From 62-47 sp044463945 (lineage in GTDB: Bacteria; Pseudomonadota; Alphaproteobacteria; Rhizobiales; Xanthobacteraceae): DNA of 64,000 nt. Positions 53,398 to 63,875 of this stretch are shown here, piece after piece; positions within the stretch are counted from its first letter, which is position 1, and each line of letters starts with the position of its first letter. The notes beneath the pieces are model-generated. The model saw only the letters and a list, made by a program, of their open reading frames with translations, did no database searches and was not told where the DNA came from. The stretch covers positions 1-64,000 of the forward strand of contig JBIQLW010000005.1 in the NCBI GenBank assembly GCA_044463945.1. The letters run 5' to 3'. The translations under genes and the position numbers were made by a program.

Positions 53398-53494
53398 CGT
53401 CCGGGGTCATTGACCTCACCCGATCCGTCGTCTCAAATCCGATCGCGTGGACGTGCCGCGACTTGGCTCTCGGTGTCCGGCTTGGAAACGAGGC

Positions 53495-53662
53495 GTCATC
53501 GTCCGCCAACGGGTCCGGCCATAGCGCGTCGAAGACGCGCGTGAACGCGCTTTTGGCCGGCCCGATGACGGGCTTCGGCGGACGATCCAGTCATCGGTGC
53601 GATTGCGTGAGAAATTTGATCCGATATGGAATACTGGATGCCCCGCCTTCGCGGAGCATGAC
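53495..53662. repeat. Palindromic intergenic repeat, family A copy 5, interrupted
   Basis: The ends GTCAT and ATGAC and the internal ATCCAGT and AATACTGGAT are as in other copies. The left hairpin's stem halves (GTCCGC and GCGGAC) are pushed apart by about 70 extra bases. The right stem has one mismatch. Confidence 0.8.
53507..53575. repeat. Different palindromic element nested in the loop of family A copy 5
   Basis: The insert has outer arms CGGG-T-CCGGCCA and TGGCCGG-CCCG around an inner GCGCGTCGAAGACGCGC hairpin and GTGAACGCGC. It occupies exactly the place of the 4-nt GAAG loop of the family A left hairpin. I recognise the GCGTCGAAGACGC motif from Bradyrhizobium-type intergenic repeats. 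Confidence 0.7.
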
Positions 53663-53823
53663 GGTTATTGTGCTGCACGTCTGTCCAAAAAACGAATTTC
53701 CGGTCAATCTCTCAAGACTTTCAAATCGAAAGCGATATTCGGTATGATGCGGGCGCGGGCGCGCCGCGCCGTCTCCTCGAAGCATCGCGCTTCGTGACCA
53801 TTTTCGGGAAGGTTCGGTGATCA

Positions 53824-55146
53824 ATGCGCGGGCGCTTCTTTTACGGCTGGGTGATCGTCGTCATCACCTTCGTGACGATGGGCATCGGCGTCAACGCGCG
53901 CACCGCGTTCTCGCTGTTCTTCCCCTCCATCATCGATGAATTTCAATGGGAGCGCGGCCTCACCGCCGGCGCGTTCTCGTTCGGCTTTGTCGTCTCGGCG
54001 GGCTTCAGCCCGCTGATCGGCCGTATGATGGACCGCTTCGGCCCGCGCGTGGTGATGGAGACCGGCGTGCTGCTGATGGCGGCGGGCCTGTTGCTGGCGC
54101 CGCTGACCACCGAGGTCTGGCACCTCTATCTCACCATGGGACTTCTGGTCGGCGGCGGCAGCGTGTGCCTGAGCTACACCGGGCAATCGCTTTATCTGCC
54201 GAACTGGTTCGTGCGCAAGCGCGGGCTGGCGATGGGCATCGCCTTCGCCGGGGTCGGCATCGGCTCGATCATCCTGTTCCCGTGGGTCGGCTACATCATC
54301 GCCCAGTCCGGCTGGCGCACCGCCAGCATCGCGCTCGGCGTTCTGATGCTGGTGGTGCTGGTGCCGATCAACCTGATGGTGCGCCAGCGCCCGCAGGACA
54401 TGGGGCTGTTGCCCGACGGCGACCACGGCGGCGGCGAGGGCGGGGCGGCGATGCCGCAAAAGCCGACCGTGGAAATCGTCGATCCGGTGTGGGCGGCGAC
54501 CGACTGGACGCTGACGCGCGCCATGCGCACGGCACGGTTCTGGTGGCTGTCGCTCGGTTTCTTCTGTGGGCTGTATTCGTGGTACGCGGTCCAGGTTCAC
54601 CAGACCAAGTATCTCGTCGAGGTCGGCTTCAGTTCGACGCTGGCGGTGTGGGCGCTGGGCGCGGTGAGCCTGCTGGGCATCCCCGGCCAGATCCTGATGG
54701 GCCATCTCTCCGACCGCATCGGGCGCGAATGGATCTGGACCATCAGCGGCTTCGGTTTCGTGATCTGCTTCGCCGCGCTGATCGGCCTCGCCTATGTTCC
54801 GAGCATTTGGCTGGTCTATCTGATGATCGTGACGCAGGGCTTCATCGGCTACGGCACCACCGCGGTGATGGCGGCGGTGGTGGTCGAGATCTTCGAGGGT
54901 CGCCACTATGGCAGCATCTTCGGCACCATCATGCTGGCGGGGCTCGCCGGCGGCGCCGCCGGCCCGTGGCTCACCGGCCTGCTGCACGACTGGTACGGCG
55001 ACTACATCGGCGCCTTCGCGCTGGCGATCGTGTTCAGCCTGCTCGGCAGCGCCGCGGTCTGGCTGGCGGCCCCCGGCAAGGTGCGCGCGGTGGCCGGGCG
55101 CGTGCCCCGGCGCGCCGACGCCACGGCGGCGGCCGACGCCGGCTAG
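53824..55146 (+). CDS. MFS transporter (oxalate/formate-antiporter-like family)
   Basis: A 440-residue inner-membrane carrier with about 12 hydrophobic segments. The N-terminal FYGWVIVVITFVTMGIG and the loop MMDRFGPRVVMETG, after helix 2, are typical of MFS proteins of the OFA/monocarboxylate type. LYLPNWFVRKRGLAMGIAFAG follows helix 4. A Gly-rich cytoplasmic loop (DGDHGGGEGG) separates the halves. It may carry a carboxylate; the adjacent D-lactate-type dehydrogenase makes a monocarboxylate plausible, but that is a guess. Confidence 0.88.
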   Translation: MRGRFFYGWVIVVITFVTMGIGVNARTAFSLFFPSIIDEFQWERGLTAGAFSFGFVVSAGFSPLIGRMMDRFGPRVVMETGVLLMAAGLLLAPLTTEVWHLYLTMGLLVGGGSVCLSYTGQSLYLPNWFVRKRGLAMGIAFAGVGIGSIILFPWVGYIIAQSGWRTASIALGVLMLVVLVPINLMVRQRPQDMGLLPDGDHGGGEGGAAMPQKPTVEIVDPVWAATDWTLTRAMRTARFWWLSLGFFCGLYSWYAVQVHQTKYLVEVGFSSTLAVWALGAVSLLGIPGQILMGHLSDRIGREWIWTISGFGFVICFAALIGLAYVPSIWLVYLMIVTQGFIGYGTTAVMAAVVVEIFEGRHYGSIFGTIMLAGLAGGAAGPWLTGLLHDWYGDYIGAFALAIVFSLLGSAAVWLAAPGKVRAVAGRVPRRADATAAADAG

Positions 55147-55174
55147 CGGCGGCGCGTCGCTGTGACTTTGCCAC

Positions 55175-55204
55175 ACTTGCAGCTATAAATTTGCCGCTAT
55201 AAAT
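55175..55204 (+). promoter_or_regulatory. Possible promoter with direct repeat of GCTATAAAT
   Basis: GCTATAAAT occurs at 55182-55190 and again at 55196-55204. The second contains TATAAA with an ACTTGC about 17 bases upstream, a weak sigma-70-like pair reading toward the AsmA-like gene. The duplicated -10-like word is the only AT-rich patch in this gap. Confidence 0.35.
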
Positions 55205-55335
55205 GCGCCCGTGCCGGCGCTATCGTCGCCGCGCATCACGCTCCATTCACGGACGGCGTTGTCCGCCGCGCAAGCCTGACATCCGATCGGGACGATCGGA
55301 TCGCACAGTGCCGGATGACGCCGAGAGGAGATACC

Positions 55336-58300
55336 GTGCAGACAACCCTGCTCGGATTGGCGATCGCCTTTATCGTCGCGCTGGTCGCCGCCCTGATCGG
55401 ACCCTACTTCATCGACTGGAGCCGGTTCCGGCCGCAGTTCGAGGCGGAGGCGAGCCGAATCCTGGGGACGCCGGTCCGCGTCGGCGGCGGGCTCGACGCG
55501 CGGCTGCTGCCGACGCCGTCGCTGCGGCTGCAATCGGTCGTGATCGGCGGCGCCAACGATCCGGGGCGGATCCGCGCCGCCGATCTCGCCGTCGAGTTCA
55601 GCCTCGGCGCGCTGATGCGCGGCGAATGGCGCGCCACCGAACTCACCGTCAACGGCGTCGCGCTCGATCTCGGCTTGGATGCCGCCGGCCGGATCGACTG
55701 GCCGGTCGCCGCTGGCAATCCCAACCTCGGCGCGCTGTCGATCGACCGCCTCAACCTGACCGGCCGGGTGGCGCTGCACGACGCCGCGAGCCGCGCCACG
55801 CTCGAACTCAACGACATCGCTTTCAGCGGCGACGTTCGCGCGCTGGCGGGATCGATCCGCGGCAATGGCAATTTCATGGTCGGCGACACCCGCTACCCGT
55901 TCCGCGTCGCCTCGTCGCGGGACGACGCGGGCGGCGGCGCGCGGGTGCATCTGACGCTGGAGCCCGGCCTGCACGGCCTGACGGCCGATCTCGAAGGCGC
56001 GTTGCGGTTCGAGGCGCGCGCGCCGCGCTTCGAGGGCACGGTGACGCTGGCGCGCTCAGCGCCCGACGGAACCGCGCCGGATTCGGTGACGCCGTGGCGG
56101 CTGGCGGCGAAGCTGAAAGCCGATCCCGCCAGGGCGTCGCTGGCGCAACTCGACCTCAGCTACGGCATCGACGAGGCGGCGCTGAAGCTGACGGGCCTGG
56201 TGGATTTCCGCTTCGGGGCCAAGCCGCTGGCGCAGGCGCTTTTGTCCGCCAAGCAACTCGACGCCGACAAGATGCTTTCGAAGCAGAGCGGCTCGACCGG
56301 GCCGGTGCGGATGCTGCCGGGCCTGCGCGCGCTGTTGTCGGCACTGCCGCCGACGCGGTTGCCGACGCGGGTGGACATCAACGCCGAGCGCATCATGCTC
56401 GGCGGGCGGCCGGTGCAGGACCTCGATCTCACCCTGCGCGCCGACGCCGGAACATGGAGCGTGGACCGGCTGGAGGTGCGCGCCCCCGGCGCGACCGAGG
56501 TCGGCATTCACGGCGCGATGGCCGCGTCCGCCGCCGGTGACGATGCGTCGCCTGACGCCGACAGCTTCAAGGGGCGGCTCAAGGTCGATTCCGCCGACCC
56601 CGGCGCGTTCGCCGGGTGGCTGCTCGGGCGCGCCGACATGGCGGCACGGACGCAGCGGCCGCTGCACGTCGCCGGCGACGTGCATCTGGCCTCCGACCGT
56701 ATCGCTATCGACGACCTCAAGGCCGATATCGACGGCGACACCATCACCGGGCGCGTCGCGTGGTCGGCGCGCAAGGCCGGCCGCGCCTCCGAGTTCGACG
56801 CCGATCTGACCGCCGACCGCCTCGACCTCGACGCGGCGGCGGCTTTCGTCAGCGCCATCGGCATTCCGCAAACCGAGTGGCCGGATCACGGCGCGCTGGC
56901 CCTCAACGTCGCCAGCGCCGTGCTCTCGGGGCAGAAGTTGCGGCCGCTCACCGGGCGGCTCGGCTATGACGCGACCACGGTGACGCTCGACGGGCTGCGG
57001 GTCGGCCAGCCCAGCGGCATCGCGCTCGACGGTTCCGGCGTCTTCCATCGCGACACCGCGACCGGCAATCTGACGCTGCAAGCGTCCGCGCCGTCGCTGG
57101 CCGGAATCGCCGGGCTCATCGAGCCATGGTCCCTCTCCGTCGCCGCGCGCCTGCAAGGGGAGGCGGCGCGCGCCTCGGGCGCGGCGCGCCTCACACTCGA
57201 TGTCGCTCTCGCCGCTGACGCAGGCGATGCCACCCGCGCCAGCGCGCGCGCGGCGCTGCGGCTCGATGCGCCGCGCATCAAGGGCGGCGTGACGCTGCGT
57301 GCCGCTCCGGCGCGGGAGGCGCTGCGGAAGGCGGACTGGGAGACGCTGGCGCGCACCGGCCTCGACCTTGAGGCCGATGCCGCCGCGCCGCAGGGCGCTG
57401 CGCTGCTGGGCTGGCTCGGCCTCGACGGCGCGATCGCCGCCACTGACGGGCCGGCCCGTCTCACCGCGACCGCACAGGGCAAATGGGATGCGCCGTGGCA
57501 GGTGAAGGCGGGGCTTTCCGCCGGCGCGCTCAACGCCGAGGCGCATGGCAGCGTGACGCCCGCCACGCCGGCCCTCGATCTCACGCTCAAGCTGCGCGGC
57601 GCCAATGTCGCGCCGCTGTTCGATCTCGCCGCCTCGAACCCGCTCGGGCAGGGCGCCAGCCTGTCGTCGCGCGTCACGCTGAGCGGCGACAAGCTGCGCT
57701 TCGGTGACATCGATGCGTCGGTCGAAGGGACGCGGCTGCGCGGCCGGGTCGATCTGACGCTCGGCGACGACCGCCGCTTCGACGGCGAGCTTGGCATGGA
57801 CGCGCTGAACCTGCCGCAAGCCTTCGCGCTCTTGATCGGCGCGGCCGGCCGCGACAACGGCGCGCCGCTCGGCAAGAACCTGCTCGACGGGATGCGCGGC
57901 CGCATTGCCTTTCAGGCGCTGCGCGGTGACCTGCCGGCCGGGCTCCAGCTTCAGCCGGTCAGCGGCGTGCTCAGGAGCGACGGCCGCGCGATTGCCATCG
58001 ACACGGTGAAAGGCACCATCGGCGGCGGCGAGGCGCGGGCCGATTTCGACGCGCGGCGCACCGCCGACGGGCTGGCGCTGAGCGGCGAGGTGCAACTCGA
58101 CGGCGTCGACGGCAAGGCGCTGCGCTATCGCGGGCTGGCGATGCCGGCGGGCCGCGCGTCGCTGCGCATGACCTTCGCCAGCCAGGGCCGCAGCGTCGCG
58201 GCGCTGACCGGCGCGCTCACCGGCAGCGGCACGCTGACCATCGACAAGGCCGAGATCGCCGGCCTCAACCCGAAGGCGTTCGAGGTGGCGATTGCGGCCG

Positions 58301-59046
58301 GTGACAGCGGCAAGCCGCCCGATGACGAGCGGCTGCGCCGGATCGTTACGCCGGAACTGCTGCGCGGCGGCCTCGCGGTGAAGCAGGCGCAGATCCCGTT
58401 CATCCTGCGGGACGGGCGCATCAGCGTCGGCGCCACCACGCTGGAAGCCGACGGCGCGCGCGCGGTGGTGTCCGGCGGCTATGACATCGTGGCCGATCAG
58501 GCCGATCTCCGCGCCAACCTGACATCGCGCGTTGCCGGTTCCGAGACCAGCCCGCCGCAACTCGATATCTTCGCGGCGGGAACGCCCGATATGCTGAAAC
58601 CGATGGTCGATGTCGCTGGTCTTTCGTCGTGGCTGGCGTTGCGGGCGATCGAGCGCGAGACGCGCCGCCTCGACGCCATCGGCCGCGGCGAGGCGACCGC
58701 GCCGCCCGCCGTCGCGGCCGTGCCGCCTGCCTCTACGCCTGCCGCCACGCCCGCGCCGACGCCGGATCGCGGCGAGGCGAAGCCGGAGGCGGCCGTTCCC
58801 GATTTGCCGACGAGTGATGTGCCGTTGCCGGGAAGCGATCCGCGCCGCGCGCCGGCCCGGCCTTCGACTTCGACAGCACGTCCGGTCGCGCCGACGCCCG
58901 CCGCGGACAAGCCTGCGGCGTCCGCGGTCGCGCCGTTGCCGCCGCCGATCGAAGTGCGGCCGGCTCCGAGCCCGAAGGCCGCCCGTCCTCACGCGCCGCT
59001 GGTGCTGACGCCGCCGATCGCGCGCGAGCAGCGGCCGGGTTTTTGA
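55336..59046 (+). CDS. AsmA-family envelope protein
   Basis: A 1236-residue protein with one N-terminal membrane helix (LLGLAIAFIVALVAALIGPY) and a very long periplasmic part. The AsmA start FIDWSRFRPQFEAEASRILG is clear. The body is rich in repeated beta-strand segments, as in AsmA/TamB-like bridge proteins that carry lipids between membranes. The last 120 residues are Pro/Ala-rich and low complexity. AGGAG is well spaced before GTG 55336, which is preferred over ATG 55315. It is likely monocistronic. Its role in outer-membrane assembly or lipid transport is inferred from the family. Confidence 0.88.
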   Translation: MQTTLLGLAIAFIVALVAALIGPYFIDWSRFRPQFEAEASRILGTPVRVGGGLDARLLPTPSLRLQSVVIGGANDPGRIRAADLAVEFSLGALMRGEWRATELTVNGVALDLGLDAAGRIDWPVAAGNPNLGALSIDRLNLTGRVALHDAASRATLELNDIAFSGDVRALAGSIRGNGNFMVGDTRYPFRVASSRDDAGGGARVHLTLEPGLHGLTADLEGALRFEARAPRFEGTVTLARSAPDGTAPDSVTPWRLAAKLKADPARASLAQLDLSYGIDEAALKLTGLVDFRFGAKPLAQALLSAKQLDADKMLSKQSGSTGPVRMLPGLRALLSALPPTRLPTRVDINAERIMLGGRPVQDLDLTLRADAGTWSVDRLEVRAPGATEVGIHGAMAASAAGDDASPDADSFKGRLKVDSADPGAFAGWLLGRADMAARTQRPLHVAGDVHLASDRIAIDDLKADIDGDTITGRVAWSARKAGRASEFDADLTADRLDLDAAAAFVSAIGIPQTEWPDHGALALNVASAVLSGQKLRPLTGRLGYDATTVTLDGLRVGQPSGIALDGSGVFHRDTATGNLTLQASAPSLAGIAGLIEPWSLSVAARLQGEAARASGAARLTLDVALAADAGDATRASARAALRLDAPRIKGGVTLRAAPAREALRKADWETLARTGLDLEADAAAPQGAALLGWLGLDGAIAATDGPARLTATAQGKWDAPWQVKAGLSAGALNAEAHGSVTPATPALDLTLKLRGANVAPLFDLAASNPLGQGASLSSRVTLSGDKLRFGDIDASVEGTRLRGRVDLTLGDDRRFDGELGMDALNLPQAFALLIGAAGRDNGAPLGKNLLDGMRGRIAFQALRGDLPAGLQLQPVSGVLRSDGRAIAIDTVKGTIGGGEARADFDARRTADGLALSGEVQLDGVDGKALRYRGLAMPAGRASLRMTFASQGRSVAALTGALTGSGTLTIDKAEIAGLNPKAFEVAIAAGDSGKPPDDERLRRIVTPELLRGGLAVKQAQIPFILRDGRISVGATTLEADGARAVVSGGYDIVADQADLRANLTSRVAGSETSPPQLDIFAAGTPDMLKPMVDVAGLSSWLALRAIERETRRLDAIGRGEATAPPAVAAVPPASTPAATPAPTPDRGEAKPEAAVPDLPTSDVPLPGSDPRRAPARPSTSTARPVAPTPAADKPAASAVAPLPPPIEVRPAPSPKAARPHAPLVLTPPIAREQRPGF

Positions 59047-59072
59047 GCGCGGGGATGTGCAACACAAAAACC

Positions 59073-59151
59073 GTCATACCCGCGAAGGCGGGTATCGTAT
59101 TTCCCCGCGCCTGAAGGGATGACCGGATCGTCCGCGTTCGCGGATGATGAT
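59073..59151. repeat. Palindromic intergenic repeat, family A copy 6, degenerate
   Basis: The left end GTCAT and stem ATACCCGC-GAAG-GCGGGTAT are perfect. The right half (CGTCCGCGTTCGCGGATG) and the end ATGATG have decayed. It lies between the convergent AsmA-like and ribbon-helix-helix genes. Confidence 0.7.
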
Positions 59152-59212
59152 GTCTCGTTCTCTGTCGGGCTCTCGGGCTGACCGCTTTCGATCCGGCGTC
59201 AACGCATCATGT

Positions 59213-59566
59213 TTATCGCCACGCGACGGCGTCGAGACGCGACGGCGGCACAGTGGCGGGCCGATCGGGCCGGCTCTCTCCGATCATCACCAGGCTGATG
59301 GCGCGGGTGCGGAAGTAATCGAGCACAAAGAGGCGGATCGCCGAGGACAGGTTGTCGGTCTTGCGCTGCATGTCGATGCTGGTCAACTGCGCGGCCAGCG
59401 TGACGCCGTGCCGTGCGGCGATTTCCTTCAGGCTGTCCCAAAAGGCATCTTCGAGGCTGACGCTGGTCTTGTGGCCGCCGACCATCACCGATCGCTTGAC
59501 CACCGCGTATTGCAGCGCCTCCGCCGGCCCGGAGTCCGCGTCGAGATCGGAATAGGATGTCGTCAT
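59213..59566 (-). CDS. Ribbon-helix-helix DNA-binding protein
   Basis: A 117-residue protein with a ribbon-helix-helix domain of the kind found in many Rhizobiales. KRSVMVGGHKTSVSLEDAFW holds the DNA-contacting strand. LKEIAARHGVTLAAQL and NLSSAIRLFVLDYFR form the two helices. Residues 1-22 and the C-terminal 25 are non-conserved tails. The ATG at 59566 gives MTTSYSDLDADSG. It is probably a transcriptional regulator; targets are unknown. No toxin partner is adjacent. Confidence 0.85.
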   Translation of the reverse strand: MTTSYSDLDADSGPAEALQYAVVKRSVMVGGHKTSVSLEDAFWDSLKEIAARHGVTLAAQLTSIDMQRKTDNLSSAIRLFVLDYFRTRAISLVMIGESRPDRPATVPPSRLDAVAWR

Positions 59567-59967
59567 GGAATGCCCCCGGTCGTGCGACGCCGTCTGCCGT
59601 GTCGCCGATCCTTGCGAGCGGACGATCGGCGTCCGCGTATCGATTCAAGATTATCTCAAAGTGTCGGCGTCGGATATTCGGGAAACAACCTAGCAGTCCA
59701 TGATTTTCCGGAGCTTGCCGAAGCGCGTGCCGGAAACGAGGCGTCATCGTCCGCGAAGGCGGACGATCCAGTACTTCGGGCGGGCGTGAGGGAGACCCGT
59801 CTCCGGATACAGAATACTGGATGCTCCGCCTTCGCGGAGCATGACGGCTTTCGCGCTGCGCATCCACTGGAAGCACGATTTGCCGGTCAGACTCCGAGGT
59901 GTGAGCGGCTCACGCGATGGCGCCTCGGGGCGACGGCGTCTCGCGATTCAGTCTGCCAACGGAATGT
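59567..59967. other. Gene-free stretch between RHH protein and hydroxyacid dehydrogenase
   Basis: These 401 bases hold the promoter side of the ribbon-helix-helix gene and, at 59743-59845, a complete family A element. The piece from 59567 to about 59700 includes an AT-rich patch (GATTCAAGATTATCTCAAAG near 59643), a likely promoter location. Nothing else is recognised. Confidence 0.6.
59743..59845. repeat. Palindromic intergenic repeat, family A copy 7
   Basis: The best-preserved copy: GTCAT end, stem CGTCCGC-GAAG-GCGGACG, ATCCAGTA, then AATACTGGAT, stem TGCTCCGC-CTTC-GCGGAGCA and end ATGAC. It can serve as the reference for the family. Confidence 0.88.
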
Positions 59968-60927
59968 TCAACCGAGCACCCGCACCGGCGCGCCGGCGAG
60001 CCAGGCTTCGATGTCTTCGGCCATCTCGCCGTAGTAGCAGCGGTAGTTTTCCGCCGTGACGTAGCCGAGGTGCGGCGTCAGCACCACGTTGTCGAGCTTG
60101 CGCAGCGGATGATCGCGCGGCAGCGGCTCCTCGCTGAACACGTCGAGCGCCGCGCCGGCGATGGCGCGCCGTTGCAGGGCGTCGAGCAGCGCCGCCTCGT
60201 CGACGATCGGGCCGCGCGCGGTGTTGACGAGGTAGGCGGTCGGCTTCATGCGGGCGAGGTCGTCGCGCGAGATCAGTCCGCGCGTGCGCTTGCTGAGGAT
60301 GACGTGGATACTGATAATGTCCGACGTCGCCATCAGGTGGTCCTTGCCGGCGTAAGTGACGCCTTCCGCCGCGCACACCTGCGGCGTGAGGTTCTGGCTC
60401 CACGCGATCACGTTCATGCCCATCGCCTTCGCGATGCCCGCGACCTTCCGCCCGAGCTTGCCGAGGCCGACGATGCCGAGCGTCTTGCCCTCCAGGTCCT
60501 CGCCGAGCGTGGTCTGCCAGCGTTCGCCGGCTTTGAGCCGGGCATTCTCTAGGCCGATGTGCCGCGTCAGTTCCAGCATCAGGCCGATGGCGAGACTCGC
60601 GGTGGGGCCGCCCATCGCGGCGGTGCCGCACACCGTGACGCCGCGCGCTTTTGCGGCGGCGAGATCGATCGCGGCGTTGCGCATCCCGGAGGTCAGCAGC
60701 AACCTCAGCTTCGGCAGCGCGTTCAGCGTATCGGCGCGGAACGGCGTGCGCTCGCGCATGGCGCAGACGATGTCGAAGTCCTGTAACGCCGCGATGGCCT
60801 CACGGGCGTCGGCGAACGGCTCGTCGAACACCGTGACATCGACGCGATCCGCGAGGCGCGCCCAGTCCGCCAGTTTCAACGCGACATTCTGATAGTCGTC
60901 GAGAATCGCGCAGCGCAGCCGGGTCAT
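59968..60927 (-). CDS. D-2-hydroxyacid dehydrogenase, NAD-dependent
   Basis: A 319-residue member of the phosphoglycerate-dehydrogenase-like family. The cofactor motif is IVGLGKLGRKVAGIAK. Catalytic residues are in NTARGPIVDE (Arg), EEPLP (Glu) and TPHLGYVT (His). The start MTRLRCAILDDYQNVALKLA at ATG 60927 is typical. It is distinct from the island enzyme at 24477. It stands alone between repeat elements. The substrate is unknown; the family includes glyoxylate, hydroxypyruvate and phosphoglycerate enzymes. Confidence 0.88.
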   Translation of the reverse strand: MTRLRCAILDDYQNVALKLADWARLADRVDVTVFDEPFADAREAIAALQDFDIVCAMRERTPFRADTLNALPKLRLLLTSGMRNAAIDLAAAKARGVTVCGTAAMGGPTASLAIGLMLELTRHIGLENARLKAGERWQTTLGEDLEGKTLGIVGLGKLGRKVAGIAKAMGMNVIAWSQNLTPQVCAAEGVTYAGKDHLMATSDIISIHVILSKRTRGLISRDDLARMKPTAYLVNTARGPIVDEAALLDALQRRAIAGAALDVFSEEPLPRDHPLRKLDNVVLTPHLGYVTAENYRCYYGEMAEDIEAWLAGAPVRVLG

Positions 60928-61029
60928 CGCAAGGGTCCGTCGGTGGATGGCGTGGAGTGGCCATCGTCGCGCGCGATGCGCACGGACGCAACTGCCGGTG
61001 TGGCCTAGTAGGTCGTTGAAAATGGTTTG

Positions 61030-61152
61030 GTGTCCCGGGCGCGCTGCGGCACAAAGTGACGCTGCGCAGAACCGGGACCGTTCCAGCGATAATGTTTGCG
61101 ACGGTCCCGGTTCTGCGACGCAGCGTTTCACGCTGCATCGCGCCCGGGACAC
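61030..61152. repeat. Palindromic intergenic repeat, family B
   Basis: The ends GTGTCCCGG and CCGGGACAC match the element at 13634-13773. Inner arms AGAACCGGGACCGT and ACGGTCCCGGTTCT pair. GCTGCG-rich shoulders also pair, so most of the 123 bases can fold into one long hairpin. It lies upstream of the hydroxyacid dehydrogenase gene and downstream of a small hypothetical gene. Confidence 0.8.
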
Positions 61153-61194
61153 GACTGAGGTGAAGATCGAAATCGGCAGTTTTTCAACGACCGG

Positions 61195-61404
61195 TTAGAT
61201 CAAATGGCGATGCGTCAGCGGTTCGCGCTTGGCCTGGCAGGCGGGGCCGGGGCCGCGCATGTAGTGGCGCTCGGGGTGATAGGGGTTGAACGCCGCGAGG
61301 ATGAACTGGCGGAAGAAATCGACGACTTCGCGCCACGGTCCCGAGGCGGGCCGCTGGGTGAGGGGGGCCGGACGGGCCGGCTTCGATGTGAGAATGGTGC
61401 TCAT
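61195..61404 (-). CDS. Small hypothetical protein
   Basis: A 69-residue protein from ATG 61404, or 77 residues from ATG 61428. The C-terminal half (REVVDFFRQFILAAFNPYHP, then ERHYMRGPGPACQAKRE) has regular hydrophobic spacing and a conserved-looking aromatic patch. The N-terminal 25 residues are Pro/Ala-rich. No function can be assigned. The non-random C-terminal composition and its own intergenic setting argue for a real gene, but no strong ribosome site is visible. Confidence 0.5.
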   Translation of the reverse strand: MSTILTSKPARPAPLTQRPASGPWREVVDFFRQFILAAFNPYHPERHYMRGPGPACQAKREPLTHRHLI

Positions 61405-61657
61405 GGGACGCACTCTGACGCCGTTCATCGCGCCGTTCTGTGCGCTTCGTCACGAAGGCGCGCGGGGCGGATGAACACAAGGCGGCAGTTTCGTCAAAAA
61501 TGATTAAAACCCGGTTTGAAATCACGGGGCGCCGACCCATCTTCACTTAAGGTTTGCAAAGACTTAACGCCGCGGTTGCCCTTTCGGCGCGGGCTGGCTA
61601 CATGAGCGGCGGATATTCCGGCAATCCCCCAAACTCCCCGACAGACCAAGGACCACG

Positions 61658-63307
<1,650 letters not shown>

Positions 63308-63328
63308 GGGTGTGGCGGAGCGGGTTGC

Positions 63329-63586
63329 TTAACCGACCTTCTCCGCCAGCCACATCTTGATGAGCGACTGATACGGCACGTCGCGCTTGTTGGCGGCGAT
63401 CTTGATCTGCTCCAGCAGGCTGATCGGCAGGCGGATGGAGATCGACTGCGTCGAAGGCTTGAGATTCGGGAAGCGCACGCGTTGCGCCTTGCTCCAGTCG
63501 ACATAGTCGGTGGAGTCGTGCGTTTCCCGGAATTTCCGTTCCTCGGCCTCGTTCCTGAAGGCGGGGATGGGCTTAAGCTTGCTCAT
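63329..63586 (-). CDS. brnA: BrnA-family antitoxin
   Basis: An 85-residue antitoxin with a C-terminal ribbon-helix-helix (STQSISIRLPISLLEQIKIA, then NKRDVPYQSLIKMWLAEK). It would bind the BrnT toxin and repress their shared promoter. It is downstream of the toxin gene, 10 bases after its stop, the normal brnTA order. Its end overlaps an inverted repeat (TGGCGGAG 63313-63320, CTCCGCCA 63341-63348) that may form a weak terminator for ettA or brnA. Confidence 0.85.
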   Translation of the reverse strand: MSKLKPIPAFRNEAEERKFRETHDSTDYVDWSKAQRVRFPNLKPSTQSISIRLPISLLEQIKIAANKRDVPYQSLIKMWLAEKVG

Positions 63587-63596
63587 AGACCTTCCG

Positions 63597-63872
63597 CTAC
63601 TTTCGGTTCATGTCGCGCGCTGAAATCACGCGGATCAAGGTTTCGTTTTGCCTCAGCGTGAACGTGACGTGCAGCAGGCGGCCTTGCGCCGTTTGACCCA
63701 ACGCATTGAAGCGTTGTTCGCTCCCGCTATGCTTTTTGTCTTCCGCGACGATCAACGGATCGTTCAGGAATACACTTTCGGCGTCCGCCGGGCTGACGTG
63801 ATACTTGTCGGCGTTTTTCCAGCGGTTGCCGTCGTCCCGCTCAAATCCGGCAATCCGGTCGAGATCGATCAT
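63597..63872 (-). CDS. brnT: BrnT-family toxin
   Basis: A 91-residue RelE-fold ribonuclease toxin of a type II system. Features are FERDDGNRWKNADKYHVS near the N-terminus, AESVFLNDPLIVAEDKKHS, and RFNALGQTAQGRLLHVTFTL followed by RVISARDMNR, which matches BrnT. It would block growth by RNA cleavage when BrnA is lost. The ATG at 63872 is four bases from a palindromic operator. It is divergent from the methyltransferase gene at 63964. Confidence 0.88.
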   Translation of the reverse strand: MIDLDRIAGFERDDGNRWKNADKYHVSPADAESVFLNDPLIVAEDKKHSGSEQRFNALGQTAQGRLLHVTFTLRQNETLIRVISARDMNRK

Positions 63873-63875
63873 GCT

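Larger units (their letters stand above)
53398..53823. other. Gene-free stretch with nested repeats
   Basis: These 426 bases before the MFS gene contain family A copy 5 (53495-53662), which is itself split by another repeat. The rest, including an AT-richer part at 53690-53750 that probably holds the MFS promoter, shows no recognisable gene or consensus site. Confidence 0.6.

Noticed and set aside
56056..59067. A 1003-codon open frame antisense to the AsmA-like gene, and similar long antisense frames at 41626-43368 and 4399-5982.
   Set aside because: High GC makes antisense frames open by chance; these are Arg/Gly/Ala-rich with no recognisable domain, while the opposite strands encode clear families.
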